From positions 930,001-994,000 of the forward strand of contig CAVQJL010000008.1 in NCBI GenBank assembly GCA_963712815.1: a DNA stretch of 64,000 bases. The letters run 5' to 3'. Shown here piece by piece: positions 23,696-31,468 of this stretch (position 1 is its first letter; every line of letters starts with the position of its first letter). The position numbers and the translations under genes are program-made. Under the pieces are notes generated by a model. That model saw only the letters and a program-made list of their open reading frames with translations. It was not told where the DNA came from and searched no databases. This DNA comes from RPQJ01 sp963712815. GTDB lineage: Bacteria; Pseudomonadota; Gammaproteobacteria; Steroidobacterales; Steroidobacteraceae.

Positions 23696-24262
23696 GTGTT
23701 GCAGGTCCTCAGCGTGCAAGTGGGTGCCGTGCAGCCCCTGCAGGTGGGCGAGCAGCGCGTGATGAGCGGCTTCCGCAAGCAGGCGGCCCGCGGACCGGTG
23801 GCCGTCGGCACGCTCGGGCTCGCCGGCGACGAGCAGGCCGACCTGACAGTGCACGGCGGGCTTGCGAAAGCGGTGTACGCCTACCCGAGCGAGCACTATG
23901 CGTTCTGGCGCGAGCACCGGCAGGCCCTGGGGCTCTCAACGGACCTGCCGTATGGAAGCCTCGGCGAGAACCTGACGCTCAGCGGCGTGCTGGAAGCGTC
24001 GCTGTACGTCGGGGATCAATTCCGTTTTCCGGATTGCGTGCTGCGGGTGACGCAGCCGCGCGCGCCCTGCTACAAGCTCAACGCGGCCATGGGCGATGCG
24101 ACCGCGGTGCGCACCCTGGCGCGGAGTGGCCACTGCGGCTTCTACCTGGCGGTCGAGGTGCCCGGCAGCGTCGCGGCGGGGCAGGCCTTCGAGGTCGTCG
24201 CCGGTCCGCGTGAAATGCCGCTGATGACCTTGATCAAGTCGGTCCGGTCGAGGCTCGGCTGA
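23696..24262 (+). CDS. MOSC-domain protein, YiiM-like
   Basis: About 188 residues; GTG 23693 or 23696 are possible starts, 6-9 bases after the previous stop. The MOSC core is visible: GLAGDEQADLTVHGGLAKAVYAYPSEHY, SLGENLTL, and TQPRAPCYKL with the conserved Cys near 125. MOSC proteins bind sulfur or molybdenum cofactor; YiiM reduces N-hydroxylated compounds. The first 20 residues are less certain. Confidence 0.88.
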   Translation: MLQVLSVQVGAVQPLQVGEQRVMSGFRKQAARGPVAVGTLGLAGDEQADLTVHGGLAKAVYAYPSEHYAFWREHRQALGLSTDLPYGSLGENLTLSGVLEASLYVGDQFRFPDCVLRVTQPRAPCYKLNAAMGDATAVRTLARSGHCGFYLAVEVPGSVAAGQAFEVVAGPREMPLMTLIKSVRSRLG

Positions 24263-24306
24263 TTGGAAGGGATTGCGAGGATGCTGCAGCTTCGAGTGGA
24301 GAGCCG

Positions 24307-24654
24307 GTGGACGAGCGCCGACTGAGAGCGATCAGGCTCCTGCACACCGCGGTGTGGGCCGTGTTCGCCGGCTGCATCGTGGCGATTCCCGTGCTCACGC
24401 TGCAGGGGCGCTTCCGCCTGGCGGCGATCCTCGCGCTTATCGTGCTCGGCGAAGTCGTCGTGCTCGCGGTCAATCGCTGGCGGTGCCCGCTCACGCCGAT
24501 CGCGGCGCGGTACACGGAAGACCGGCGCGCGAACTTCGACATCTACCTGCCGGAGTGGCTGGCCCGGTACAACAAGGAGATCTTCGGGAGTCTGTACCTG
24601 GCGGGGGTGGTGTTGCTTGTGGTGCGGTGGGTGGCACAGACCGCGGTGGAATGA
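24307..24654 (+). CDS. Conserved three-helix membrane protein
   Basis: 115 residues from GTG 24307. Hydrophobic helices lie at about 10-30, 38-55 and 90-112. The loop CPLTPIAARYTEDRRANFDIYLPEWLARYNKEIFG is strongly patterned and suggests a real conserved family whose name I do not recall. Its stop overlaps the start of the HicB-like frame (ATGA). Confidence 0.7.
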   Translation: MDERRLRAIRLLHTAVWAVFAGCIVAIPVLTLQGRFRLAAILALIVLGEVVVLAVNRWRCPLTPIAARYTEDRRANFDIYLPEWLARYNKEIFGSLYLAGVVLLVVRWVAQTAVE

Positions 24655-24875
24655 AGTTCAAGGTCGGACTGCACGCGTCAGACGAAGGCTTCGCCGTTTC
24701 GGTGCCGGGCCTGTCCGGCTGCTTGTCGCAGGGTCGCACCGAGTCCGAGGCTCTCGAGAACGTCAAGAAGGCGATCGAGGAATATCTGGCCGCAGCCTCA
24801 CGCGAATCAGTCCACTCTGGTCAAATATTGCGCTTTCGTCAGCCTCGAATCTTCAGCAGACTCCTGCCTCGGTGA
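24651..24875 (+). CDS. HicB-like antitoxin, C-terminally aberrant
   Basis: 74 residues. Residues 1-50 (MKFKVGLHASDEGFAVSVPG, then LSGCLSQGRTESEALENVKKAIEEYLAA) match the HicB ribonuclease-H-like fold. The remaining 24 residues do not, and no DNA-binding domain follows. No hicA toxin gene lies on either side. I read this as the 5' part of a hicB gene joined to unrelated DNA by a deletion. Confidence 0.65.
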   Translation: MKFKVGLHASDEGFAVSVPGLSGCLSQGRTESEALENVKKAIEEYLAAASRESVHSGQILRFRQPRIFSRLLPR

Positions 24876-25108
24876 GGTTCGCAGTGACCCACGGCCAAGT
24901 CGTCCAGTCGAATCCTGAGATCCTCGGGGGCGAGCCCGTGTTCGTCGGGACCCGCGTGCCTGAGCAAAGTCCGGTCGGCATGATTCGCGAGGGTCAGAGG
25001 CAGCTTGAGAAGCGAGACGGATGGAGCCATAGTCATGCACGTGTCCACCTCTTCGAACGTCGACAAGGCGCTGCTCGAGCGCGCGCGGGCGTTGACCGGG
25101 CTGCGTGA
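24872..25108 (+). pseudogene. DUF433 antitoxin remnant
   Basis: From GTG 24872 the frame reads QSNPEILGGEPVFVGTRVPEQ, which is the N-terminal core of DUF433 (VapB-type antitoxins of the PIN-associated kind). The similarity stops at about 24,975, after which the frame is unrelated and overlaps vapB. Only about 30 residues of the family remain. Confidence 0.5.
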
Positions 25109-25247
25109 GAACAGTGCGGTTCTGAACGCGGGTCTGGAGGCGTTGATAGCGCGCGAGAGCGCCAGAAAACTCATTGAACTCGGCGGTACCGAGAAGAGGC
25201 TTCGTTCGACTCCGAGGCGGCGCCAGCGTCCATCGCGGGACGAGTGA
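25035..25247 (+). CDS. vapB: VapB-type antitoxin
   Basis: 70 residues from the ATG at 25035 (MHVSTSSNVDKALLERARAL). The sequence DKALLERARALTGLRENSAV matches the ribbon-helix-helix VapB group, with a basic C-terminal tail (RSTPRRRQRPSRDE) that would wrap the toxin. Its stop overlaps the vapC start (TGATG). An upstream in-frame start would add ten unlikely residues. Confidence 0.8.
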   Translation: MHVSTSSNVDKALLERARALTGLRENSAVLNAGLEALIARESARKLIELGGTEKRLRSTPRRRQRPSRDE

Positions 25248-25615
25248 TGCTCGTCGACACGGCCGTGTGGATCGACCACTTGCGGCGGGGTGACCCGATC
25301 CTCATTGGGTTACTTGAACAGGCGCAGGTGGCCGTGCACCCGTTCATCGTGGGCGAGGTCGCTTGCGGGCACTTGGCGAGCCGGGTCGAGATCCTCGATG
25401 CACTCGAGGCCTTGCCAAAGGCACCGGTTGTCGATCACTCAGCCGTGCTGGCATTTGTCTCGCGCCATCGTCTGATGGGACGCGGGCTCGGTTGGGTGGA
25501 CATGCATCTGCTCGCTTCCGCGAGCGCGTCGGGTGAACGGATACTGACCCGGGATCGGCGCCTGCAGTTCGCTGCCCGAGATCTGGGTCTGGCGCAAGAC
25601 GGCCTGACGTCCTAG
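25247..25615 (+). CDS. vapC: VapC-type PIN-domain ribonuclease toxin
   Basis: 122 residues from ATG 25247 (GTG at 25244 also possible). The PIN acidic residues are all present: Asp4 (MLVDTAVWIDHL), Glu37 (FIVGEVACG), Asp85 (GWVDMHLLAS) and Asp103 (LTRDRRL). Such toxins cleave tRNA or rRNA and are neutralised by the coupled VapB. This is the only fully intact classical toxin-antitoxin pair in the island. Confidence 0.9.
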   Translation: MLVDTAVWIDHLRRGDPILIGLLEQAQVAVHPFIVGEVACGHLASRVEILDALEALPKAPVVDHSAVLAFVSRHRLMGRGLGWVDMHLLASASASGERILTRDRRLQFAARDLGLAQDGLTS

Positions 25616-25828
25616 GCGTTCTGGGCGTTCGAGTCGGTCCCGCCGGGCCACACCTCGGCCCGAACGCGCTCGGCGTGCCCGTAGCTCCATTCGGCCACCG
25701 CGACGGACGTCGCACGATCGATGAGCAGGTCGGCTTCGGTGCCGATCTGGAGCAGCTCGGCATCGTGATTCGAGACGAACGCCGCCCATCGCTCGAGATA
25801 GGCCTCGCCGCCGCAGCAGGTATTTCGG
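25612..25828 (-). pseudogene. 3' remnant of an unidentified gene
   Basis: On the minus strand an open frame without a start codon reads about 70 residues, including YLERWAAFVSNHDAELLQIG and VAVAEWSYGHAERVRAEVW, and ends at 25612. The residue pattern looks like protein rather than noise, but I do not recognise it. It lies back-to-back with the vapC stop and fills most of the 333-base gap before the BrnT-like gene. Confidence 0.3.
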
Positions 25829-25933
25829 GGGGAGTCACATCAAGAATCGCCGCGGCCGACGCTTTCGCTGAAGGCGCATCGTCCGCGGTGTCGGGGCTGT
25901 GGCCTCGCAGTCACCGCTTGAGCCACCGCATTA

Positions 25934-25945
25934 GCGTATATACGC
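25934..25945. promoter_or_regulatory. Palindromic operator in front of the BrnT/BrnA gene
   Basis: GCGTATATACGC is a perfect 12-base palindrome ending 3 bases before the GTG start at 25949. BrnT-BrnA operons are autoregulated by BrnA binding a palindrome at the promoter; this fits in position and symmetry. The central TATATA could also be part of the -10 region. Confidence 0.5.
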
Positions 25946-25948
25946 CAA

Positions 25949-26374
25949 GTGTCAGACATCAGCTTCGATCCGGCCAAGAACGAACGGAATGTCGCTACCC
26001 GCGGCATTTCTTTCGAGGTCGCGGAGCAGTTCGAGTGGGACACCGCGATGATCGCCGAGGACGTTCGCAAGGAATATGGCGATATGAAGCGCAAGCCCAG
26101 GGCAACGACAACCACGCGAGAGAATCCGGAGTGGACCGATGCCACGTTCGAGCGTGCGCGGCCTGCTCGCGACACGCTGCCGGCGCTCGTTGGCGATGCC
26201 GCCGCGACACGGCTTCTCAAGCCGCGCGGCCGACCGCAGTCCGGTAACGCGCGTCTCGCCATTTCGCTGCGCCTGCCGCCGGACACGCTCGCGCGCTGGA
26301 AGGCGACGGGGCAGGGCTGGCAGACGCGCATGGCGGAGGTGTTGAGCCGGGCCGTAGGACGCCGGTCGACGTAG
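25949..26374 (+). CDS. Chimeric BrnT (N-terminal part)-BrnA protein
   Basis: 141 residues. Residues 1-45 (SFDPAKNERNVATRGISFEV, then EDVRKEYGD) are the start of a BrnT RelE-fold toxin. From residue 46 (MKRKPRATTTTRENPEWTDA) the sequence is a complete BrnA antitoxin of 96 residues, with RLPPDTLARWKATGQGWQTRMAEVL as the ribbon-helix-helix part. The middle and C-terminal half of BrnT is missing and the join is in frame, so a deletion has fused the toxin stump to its antitoxin. BrnA could also be made separately from ATG 26084. The catalytic C-terminal region of BrnT is lost, so no toxin activity is expected. Confidence 0.75.
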   Translation: MSDISFDPAKNERNVATRGISFEVAEQFEWDTAMIAEDVRKEYGDMKRKPRATTTTRENPEWTDATFERARPARDTLPALVGDAAATRLLKPRGRPQSGNARLAISLRLPPDTLARWKATGQGWQTRMAEVLSRAVGRRST

Positions 26375-26424
26375 CGTCGAAACGCCGGTCGGTGGCGGTG
26401 GCTGCGTAGGCGGCCGACCGCCAG

Positions 26425-28336
26425 CTACAACTCCCGGAACCCCGCCGCCGCCAGCCGTTCCGCCGTTGCATCCATCCTCGAGTCCGGCGGCACGAACACG
26501 ACGGTCCCGTCCCGCCCCCGCGTCAGCAGCACGCGGTAGACGTTCTTCCTTACCGTGAGCGGGTCCTTGAGCGGCGGACGATTCCTGCCCGCGAACTCGA
26601 TCGACCAGTCGTCCCCGGCCCACAGCAGGTCCGAGCCCCAGGCGAGCAGGGCGCAGTCGAGCTCGAGACCCTGTGACGAGAACTCGGTCGCCACGGTCTC
26701 GAGCTGGCAGCACGACTGGGAATCCGTGGGCGCGGCGTTGTACCAGGGCCCGACCCGCAACTGCTTCGTGGTCTGGAAGGTGTTGTCTACGCCGAAGGAC
26801 GGCAGCCACTTGTCCTTGGAGGACGCGACGAGCCCGTAGCGCGCGGACCGGGCGTCGGCGTAGCGCTCGCGCAGGTAGTCCCGCGCCGCGTCGAGGTCGG
26901 CGGGTGAGCAGGAATCGGTGCCCGCCCGCGTGCAGCTCGTCGGCCAGCCGGCGACAGTCCGTCGGCCGACTGCCCCTCGAGCAAGCCCGCGACGAACTGA
27001 TGAACTTTGGGCGTCAGGTGGAAGCGGATCTCGGTGTCCAGGCTCAGCGCCGGGTCCAGCGCAAGGCGCGCCGGCAACCCGGCGAAGGTCTCGGCGAACG
27101 CCGGCGCGCCGTGGACCGTCCAGTCCGTGGCCCGGTGCGAGCGCCGCAGCGCATCGCGCCACAGCGGAACGCCGCCTTCCTCGCCGACGTGGATCGCCTG
27201 CCCGTTGCCGATCAGTGCCACGAGCACGCACCACTCGGGGATGCGCTCGCAGAACTCGATCAAGTGCTCCGGCTCGGACTTGCCGACCGGCCTGCCGTGC
27301 ACGTGGGCGACGCGCTCGGCGTCGTGCGCACGCTGGGCCTCGTCGAACACGATCAGGTGCTCGGGCGGCACCGGCTGGCCGGGTCGACTGTGCTGGCTGA
27401 CGTAGTTCTTGATCGCCTGCACGAACGTCCGGCCGCCGCCGCCCGCATCCTGGAGCGCGTGCTGCAGCACCTGCACCAGCGGGCCATTCCCGGACAGGTA
27501 CACCGCCGGCGCCGCCGGCCGGCCGTTGGCGCGCGGCACCGCGAGGTCGTCGAGCCAGTGCGCGTGAACGAGCTGCAACCCGACCAGGGTCTTGCCCGAT
27601 CCGGGCACGCCACTCAGCAGGACCAGGTGCCGGCTGCGGGTTCGCGCGGCCTCGCGAGCGATCGCGGAGATGTACTGCAATGCGGGGTCGGTCGCGGCCC
27701 GCGCACGCTTGATCATGGGCAGTTCGCGCCGCTCGAACAGTTCACGCGCGGCCTGGACGATGGTCGGCAGCGGCGCGTACGCATCGGGCGCCAGGAAGTC
27801 CACGGCGCTGATCAGCGGTTCGCCGGCAACCGAGAGGCGCTCGAGCAGCGTGTCGAGTCCCTCGGGGCCGACGACATACACGCCGTCGCGCAGCACGGCG
27901 TCCGGACCGCCACCGCGGACGAGCAGGACCGGCGTCACGCGGCGTCCGGCGCAGGCGGCGTGGTAGGCCGCGCAGGTCCCGTCGCATAGCCAAGGGCCTG
28001 GTCGAGCGCGGCGCGCGAAGCGTGCAGGGCGCCCTTGAGTTCCAGGACGGCCACGCAGCCGCGCTCCAGCACGATGACGTCCGGACGCCGCGAGTCGCGC
28101 GGCAGTTCGTACTCGAGGATCGCGGTGTACTCACGGGCGGCGGTGTCGCGCACCTCGAGCTCGCGGCACTCGCGCTGCAGCCACGGGATCGACTGGTCCC
28201 AGGCGCGGACCTGCTCGGGCGAGGCGTCGGAGACGAATGCCTGCAACTGGAGGCGGACGACCCGCGGCTCGGAGCGGGAGAAGGTGCCCAGGTCCGATTG
28301 CCATCCGTAGCGGTCGTAGAGGGGCTTGTCGTCCAT
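26425..28336 (-). pseudogene. DUF2075-family ATPase/helicase-like protein, several frameshifts
   Basis: Reassembling the frames gives one protein. The N-terminal nuclease-like region runs from ATG 28336 (MDDKPLYDRYGWQSDLG; YELPRDSRRPDVIVLERGC; AVLELKGALHAS). It continues, after shifts near 27982 and 27967, into RAYHAACAGRRVTPVLLV and a P-loop ATPase (LLSGVPGSGKTLVGLQL; Walker B LIVFDEAQRAHD). After shifts near 26950 and 26900 come LADELHAGGHRFLLTRDLDA and a C-terminal part with TVRKNVYRVLLTRGRDG. All four shifts are consistent with one extra base each. DUF2075 proteins resemble superfamily 1 helicases and occur in defence islands. Either a real pseudogene or an intact gene with read errors. 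Confidence 0.65.
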
Positions 28337-28904
28337 GAGGCGCCAGGATCCATGCTGGCGGGCGGGAGAGCAACTGCCTCTCCCGGAGATTCGCGCGCTA
28401 CCAGGCGGCAGCCTTGCGCCCTCGGTGAGCGACGCGGACGCATTCAAAGCCCCTGCGGTTCATCACTTGATGTCGCAATTTGCGACATCGTGCCAGCAGT
28501 ACCGTGCGTGATACGCCGATGCCTGAGGCAGCGGCCTGCCACCGCTCGGGCAGTTGGCCATAGGTTCTCCCGACGAGTCGCGCCCCGGCCTGCACGCGCA
28601 CGATTTGCCCATAGCTCCTCTCGACCAACGCGACCGAGGGATGAGGTGATCGACCGCGGCCGCCGCAGGTAGGCTCGAGAGGGGGTGCAGTGGGGTCAAC
28701 GGCGGGGCGGTTGGGCGGTGTCCAATGCCAAGATGCCGGGATTGCCGAGGCTCGTCGATTTCTGAGCAAACGACGCAATTCCTGAACTCGAGCACGGTAC
28801 GACGCGTCGCTACCGTGCCTTCCCAGGCGAGATGACGACCTGGCCGTCCTCGTCGCTGGTCGCAGCCTCAGGATTTGTTGTTCGTATCACCTAGTGCTAC
28901 AGTC
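28337..28904. other. Interval without an assignable gene
   Basis: On the minus strand a frame (28398-28778) contains ALVERSYGQIVRVQAGARLV and LPERWQAAASGIGVSRTVLL, which looks protein-like and might be the end of a decayed gene, but I cannot name it. A 21-base palindrome lies at 28469-28489. No RNA gene or insertion sequence was seen. Confidence 0.35.
28469..28489. promoter_or_regulatory. Perfect 10-base inverted repeat, operator-like
   Basis: GATGTCGCAA, one T, then TTGCGACATC. Arms this long and exact with a one-base centre are typical binding sites of dimeric helix-turn-helix or ribbon-helix-helix regulators. No intact gene starts just beside it; the nearest are the DUF2075 gene (133 bases away) and higB (416 bases away). 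Confidence 0.4.
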
Positions 28905-29196
28905 ATGCGGCGTCGCGTATTCAAAACACGGACCTTCGCTCGCTGGAGCCGAAAGGCGGGCCTGCCGGACAGAGCGCTGTGCGCGCGTCCTGATTGCGAC
29001 CCGCATGGGTCAGCGCTGGTTCTTCCTGTATGGGTTCGCCAAGAACGAGCGCGCCACGATTGACGATCGGGAACTGGCTGTACTCCAGATGACTGCTGAG
29101 GCGCTGCTCGAGCTGGACGTCCTGTCGCTCGGCAGAGCACTTCGGGCGGGTGAGTTGACGGAAATCTGCGATGAAGAAGAGCCGCATACTGAATGA
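28905..29196 (+). pseudogene. HigB/RelE-type toxin with internal deletion and frame change
   Basis: From ATG 28905 the frame reads VFKTRTFARWSRKAGLPDRALC, the start of a HigB-like RelE-family toxin. Immediately after, in another frame, comes ARVLIATRMGQRWFFLYGFAKNERATI and the rest of the toxin to 29196. About 40 residues expected between the Cys and ARVLIATR are absent. The toxin is therefore both shortened and out of frame and should be inactive. The antitoxin gene downstream is intact and overlaps its 3' end by 26 bases. Confidence 0.7.
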
Positions 29197-29479
29197 AATG
29201 CACGAGACGGCCCGTGGCCTGCACCGTGCCGGGGCGCTCGGCAAGCAGACGCTGCGCGAGTTCGACGCGATGTGCCTGCCACCGATTCGTCCGCTGTCGG
29301 CGAGGCAGATACGGGCGATCCGGGAGCGTGCTCGCATGAGCCAGGCGGTGTTCGCGGCTGTACTCAACACCAGCGTATCGACCGTGCAGAAGTGGGAAAT
29401 CGGCGAGAAGCGCCCTAGCGGTCCGTCGCTCAAGTTGCTGGACGTGATCGATCGGAAGGGTATCCAGGCTCTCGTGTGA
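29171..29479 (+). CDS. higA: HigA/NadS-type XRE-family antitoxin
   Basis: 102 residues: MKKSRILNEMHETARGLHRA, then a helix-turn-helix (ARMSQAVFAAVLNTSVSTVQ, KWEIGEKRPSGPSLKLLDVI). It is full length and matches the NadS/HigA group that follows HigB-like toxins. It would repress its own operon. It is retained although its toxin gene is broken. Confidence 0.85.
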   Translation: MKKSRILNEMHETARGLHRAGALGKQTLREFDAMCLPPIRPLSARQIRAIRERARMSQAVFAAVLNTSVSTVQKWEIGEKRPSGPSLKLLDVIDRKGIQALV

Positions 29480-29514
29480 GGCGCGGCCGGTCCTTGGCGT
29501 CGCGGCGCATGCCC

Positions 29515-29946
29515 TCAGAGCGCCCTCTCCGTGGCTTCAACCAGGGACTTCAGGAAATTGATCGCTTTCTTCAGTTCGTCCTTGGTGACCAAGTGAGGTG
29601 CCGGCGGACCGCCGCGCTTGGGTGATGATCGGTGCACGGCTTCGCCGCGCTTGGCGATCAGCGTATCGAGAGTCGTCTTCACCTTGGTTACGTCGTACTG
29701 GTTCCAAACCCAGGAAGCCGTAACGTCAACTTCCAGGAAGTCCATGAAAAGCCTTCGGGTCTTCTCCGTGTTCGGGTTGTTGAACTTCTTGAGTTCTTCG
29801 TCGAGCCGGCGCTGAATGAACCGGGCGCACGGCCCTTCGCCCTCAGAAGCAATGCGTGCGGCGAGTGCTTCACGCACTCGATCCTCGACGTAAAGCTCCT
29901 CGGCATCCTGAATGGCCGCGTCGAACGTAGCCCTTGACTGAGACAT
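29515..29946 (-). CDS. HEPN-domain protein (RiboL-PSP-HEPN type)
   Basis: 143 residues from the ATG at 29946. All-helical appearance; YVEDRVREALAARIASEGEG and FLEVDVTASWVWNQYDVTKV match the MAE_28990/MAE_18760-like HEPN group. The HEPN ribonuclease signature R-x4-H is present at R100-H105 (RGEAVH). HEPN proteins of this type act as RNases in toxin or abortive-infection systems. It follows the NERD gene by 7 bases on the same strand, so the two form an operon. Confidence 0.75.
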   Translation of the reverse strand: MSQSRATFDAAIQDAEELYVEDRVREALAARIASEGEGPCARFIQRRLDEELKKFNNPNTEKTRRLFMDFLEVDVTASWVWNQYDVTKVKTTLDTLIAKRGEAVHRSSPKRGGPPAPHLVTKDELKKAINFLKSLVEATERAL

Positions 29947-29953
29947 GCGGGCG

Positions 29954-30734
29954 TTAGCCTCCATCTCGGTTCTCGCCCCGCACGTACCTGGAGAGGTGGT
30001 ACGCAGCCATTGCCACGTCCTCGGCGGAGATCACCACCGGCGCGTTCTCGATATATTTGGGCAGCGCCTTGGGCTCGAGTACCCAGACCTCTCGTGGACG
30101 GTCCTTGTTCGTCTGCTCGATCCACCAGCGCGGATAGACGACCACGCCGCGCACCGGGAAGTCGCGGCCGGTCGATTGCTTCAGGAGCTGTCGCAGCCAG
30201 TTCGCCTCCGCTGCAGCCTGCTTGACCGGGTCCCTGTCGGGCATGCGCCCCGCCACAGTGACCCGCTCGCCGTCGTAGATGACCTTGGCGTCCGCGGAGG
30301 GCTTGGTGATCGTCTTGGTCTCGACGACGTAGATTCCGTGCGTCGAGATGACGACGTGGTCGAGGTTGAACCCCTCGGCTGGGATGTCGTGGAAAATACG
30401 GGCGCCGGCCTCGCGCAGCCCCTCGAGGAACTGGCCGACGGCGCGCTCGCCATCGCGTCCGAGCTTGAGCTTGCGCATCCGTGCGTCGAACCCGGACGAG
30501 GCGCCAGGCCAGCCATGCCGTTGCAGCCAGCGCGGAGATCGTGAATAGCCACGGCTGCCGCGGCGTGTGACGCCAGTAGCCCAACCACTCGACGAGCGTT
30601 ACGGTCCAGAGGCCGAGAACGACCGCGAAAGGCATCGTCGCCTTATCGTCGAAGAAGCTGCGCATCTCCTCATCCAGGGATTGCCCTGGATTTCGGAGGG
30701 GCGGGTCCTTAAGTGGCGATCTGGGTCCGGCCAT
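29954..30734 (-). pseudogene. Membrane-anchored NERD-domain nuclease-like protein, one frameshift
   Basis: ATG 30734 begins a short N-terminal region with two hydrophobic helices (FAVVLGLWTVTLVEWLGYW; LFTISALAATAWLAWRLVR). At the C-run 30491-30493 the frame breaks; removing one base joins it to FDARMRKLKLGRDGERAVGQ and the NERD core (VVISTHGIYVVETKT, PVRGVVVYPRWWIE). NERD is a nuclease-related domain found in DNA-processing and defence proteins. The 29954-30478 part alone is a full NERD domain. Operon partner: the HEPN gene. Confidence 0.7.
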
Positions 30735-30765
30735 CTGAACGTCCCTTGTCAGGTGGCCAGGGATC

Positions 30766-31351
30766 CTAGCGACGCACCGCCTGCAAAAACACCGACTCCC
30801 TATGAAATTCGAGATACCGCCGCTGCCCCTGCGAGAACCCGCCCACATTCACCCGCTGCCCCACCGGCACGCCCATCTTCCGCGAGCGACACCTCGTGCG
30901 CCACCGGCGAGACCAGCAGCTCGCCGCCGTTCTCGAAGCTGATGAACCCGCGGTCGAACAGGTGATCGATGGACGGCGTGAGCAGCAGCCCGTTCTCGCC
31001 GTCAAGCCGCTCGGCGTTGTCGCTGTCGCGCCAGGGCTTGCAGTGGCTCGCGATGAGGTGCTCGGGGCGGTTCACGCCGGTGACCCGGCAGTGCGTCTCG
31101 ATGCGCGACACGTTGTCGCGGAACTTGCCCTGGCCGCGGCGTGACAGCACGAGCTGCTGCTTCTCGGTCTCCGGGATCGTGGGGTTCTGCTCGATCGACG
31201 AGCGCACATGCTCCTCCCATTCGGCGAGGGCCTGGGCGGGGCGGTCGGAGAGCCCGGCGTCCTGCGCCAGCGTGTGGCCGATCTCGAGGGCTCGCCGGGC
31301 CTCGTGGCCGATCAGGCTCGCAATCTGCGACGCCTTCCGTCCGTTGGGCAT
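30766..31351 (-). pseudogene. HNH endonuclease, frameshift near the C terminus
   Basis: From ATG 31351: a helical N-terminal region, then the HNH fold GKFRDNVSRIETHCRVTGVN, ASHCKPWRDSDNAERLDGE, NGLLLTPSIDHLFDRGFIS. Near 30882 one extra base breaks the frame; corrected, the protein continues LRKMGVPVGQRVNVGGFSQG and ends at 30766, as expected for this family of about 190 residues. The catalytic part lies before the break, so even the uncorrected product could fold. Confidence 0.75.
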
Positions 31352-31468
31352 GCGACCGCATCTAACGCGCTGACTAATCTAGAGAACTTCGCCCAAATGG
31401 GCTATAGATGACGCCGCGCAAGGACGCGATGGGCGACCGAGCGGCGAGGGTAGGGCCCAAGAACGCGA

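Noticed and set aside
22858..25615. CRISPR array or tRNA genes in the small-gene region
   Set aside because: No evenly spaced direct repeats and no tRNA-like T-loop sequences were found here or elsewhere in the window.
26673..27989. 438-codon plus-strand frame opposite the DUF2075 gene
   Set aside because: The minus strand carries P-loop and Walker B motifs in family order; the plus frame is a shadow.
28463..28795. 110-codon minus-strand frame in the gene-poor interval
   Set aside because: Ser/Arg/Pro-rich with no family resemblance; a parallel frame looks more protein-like, but neither can be named.
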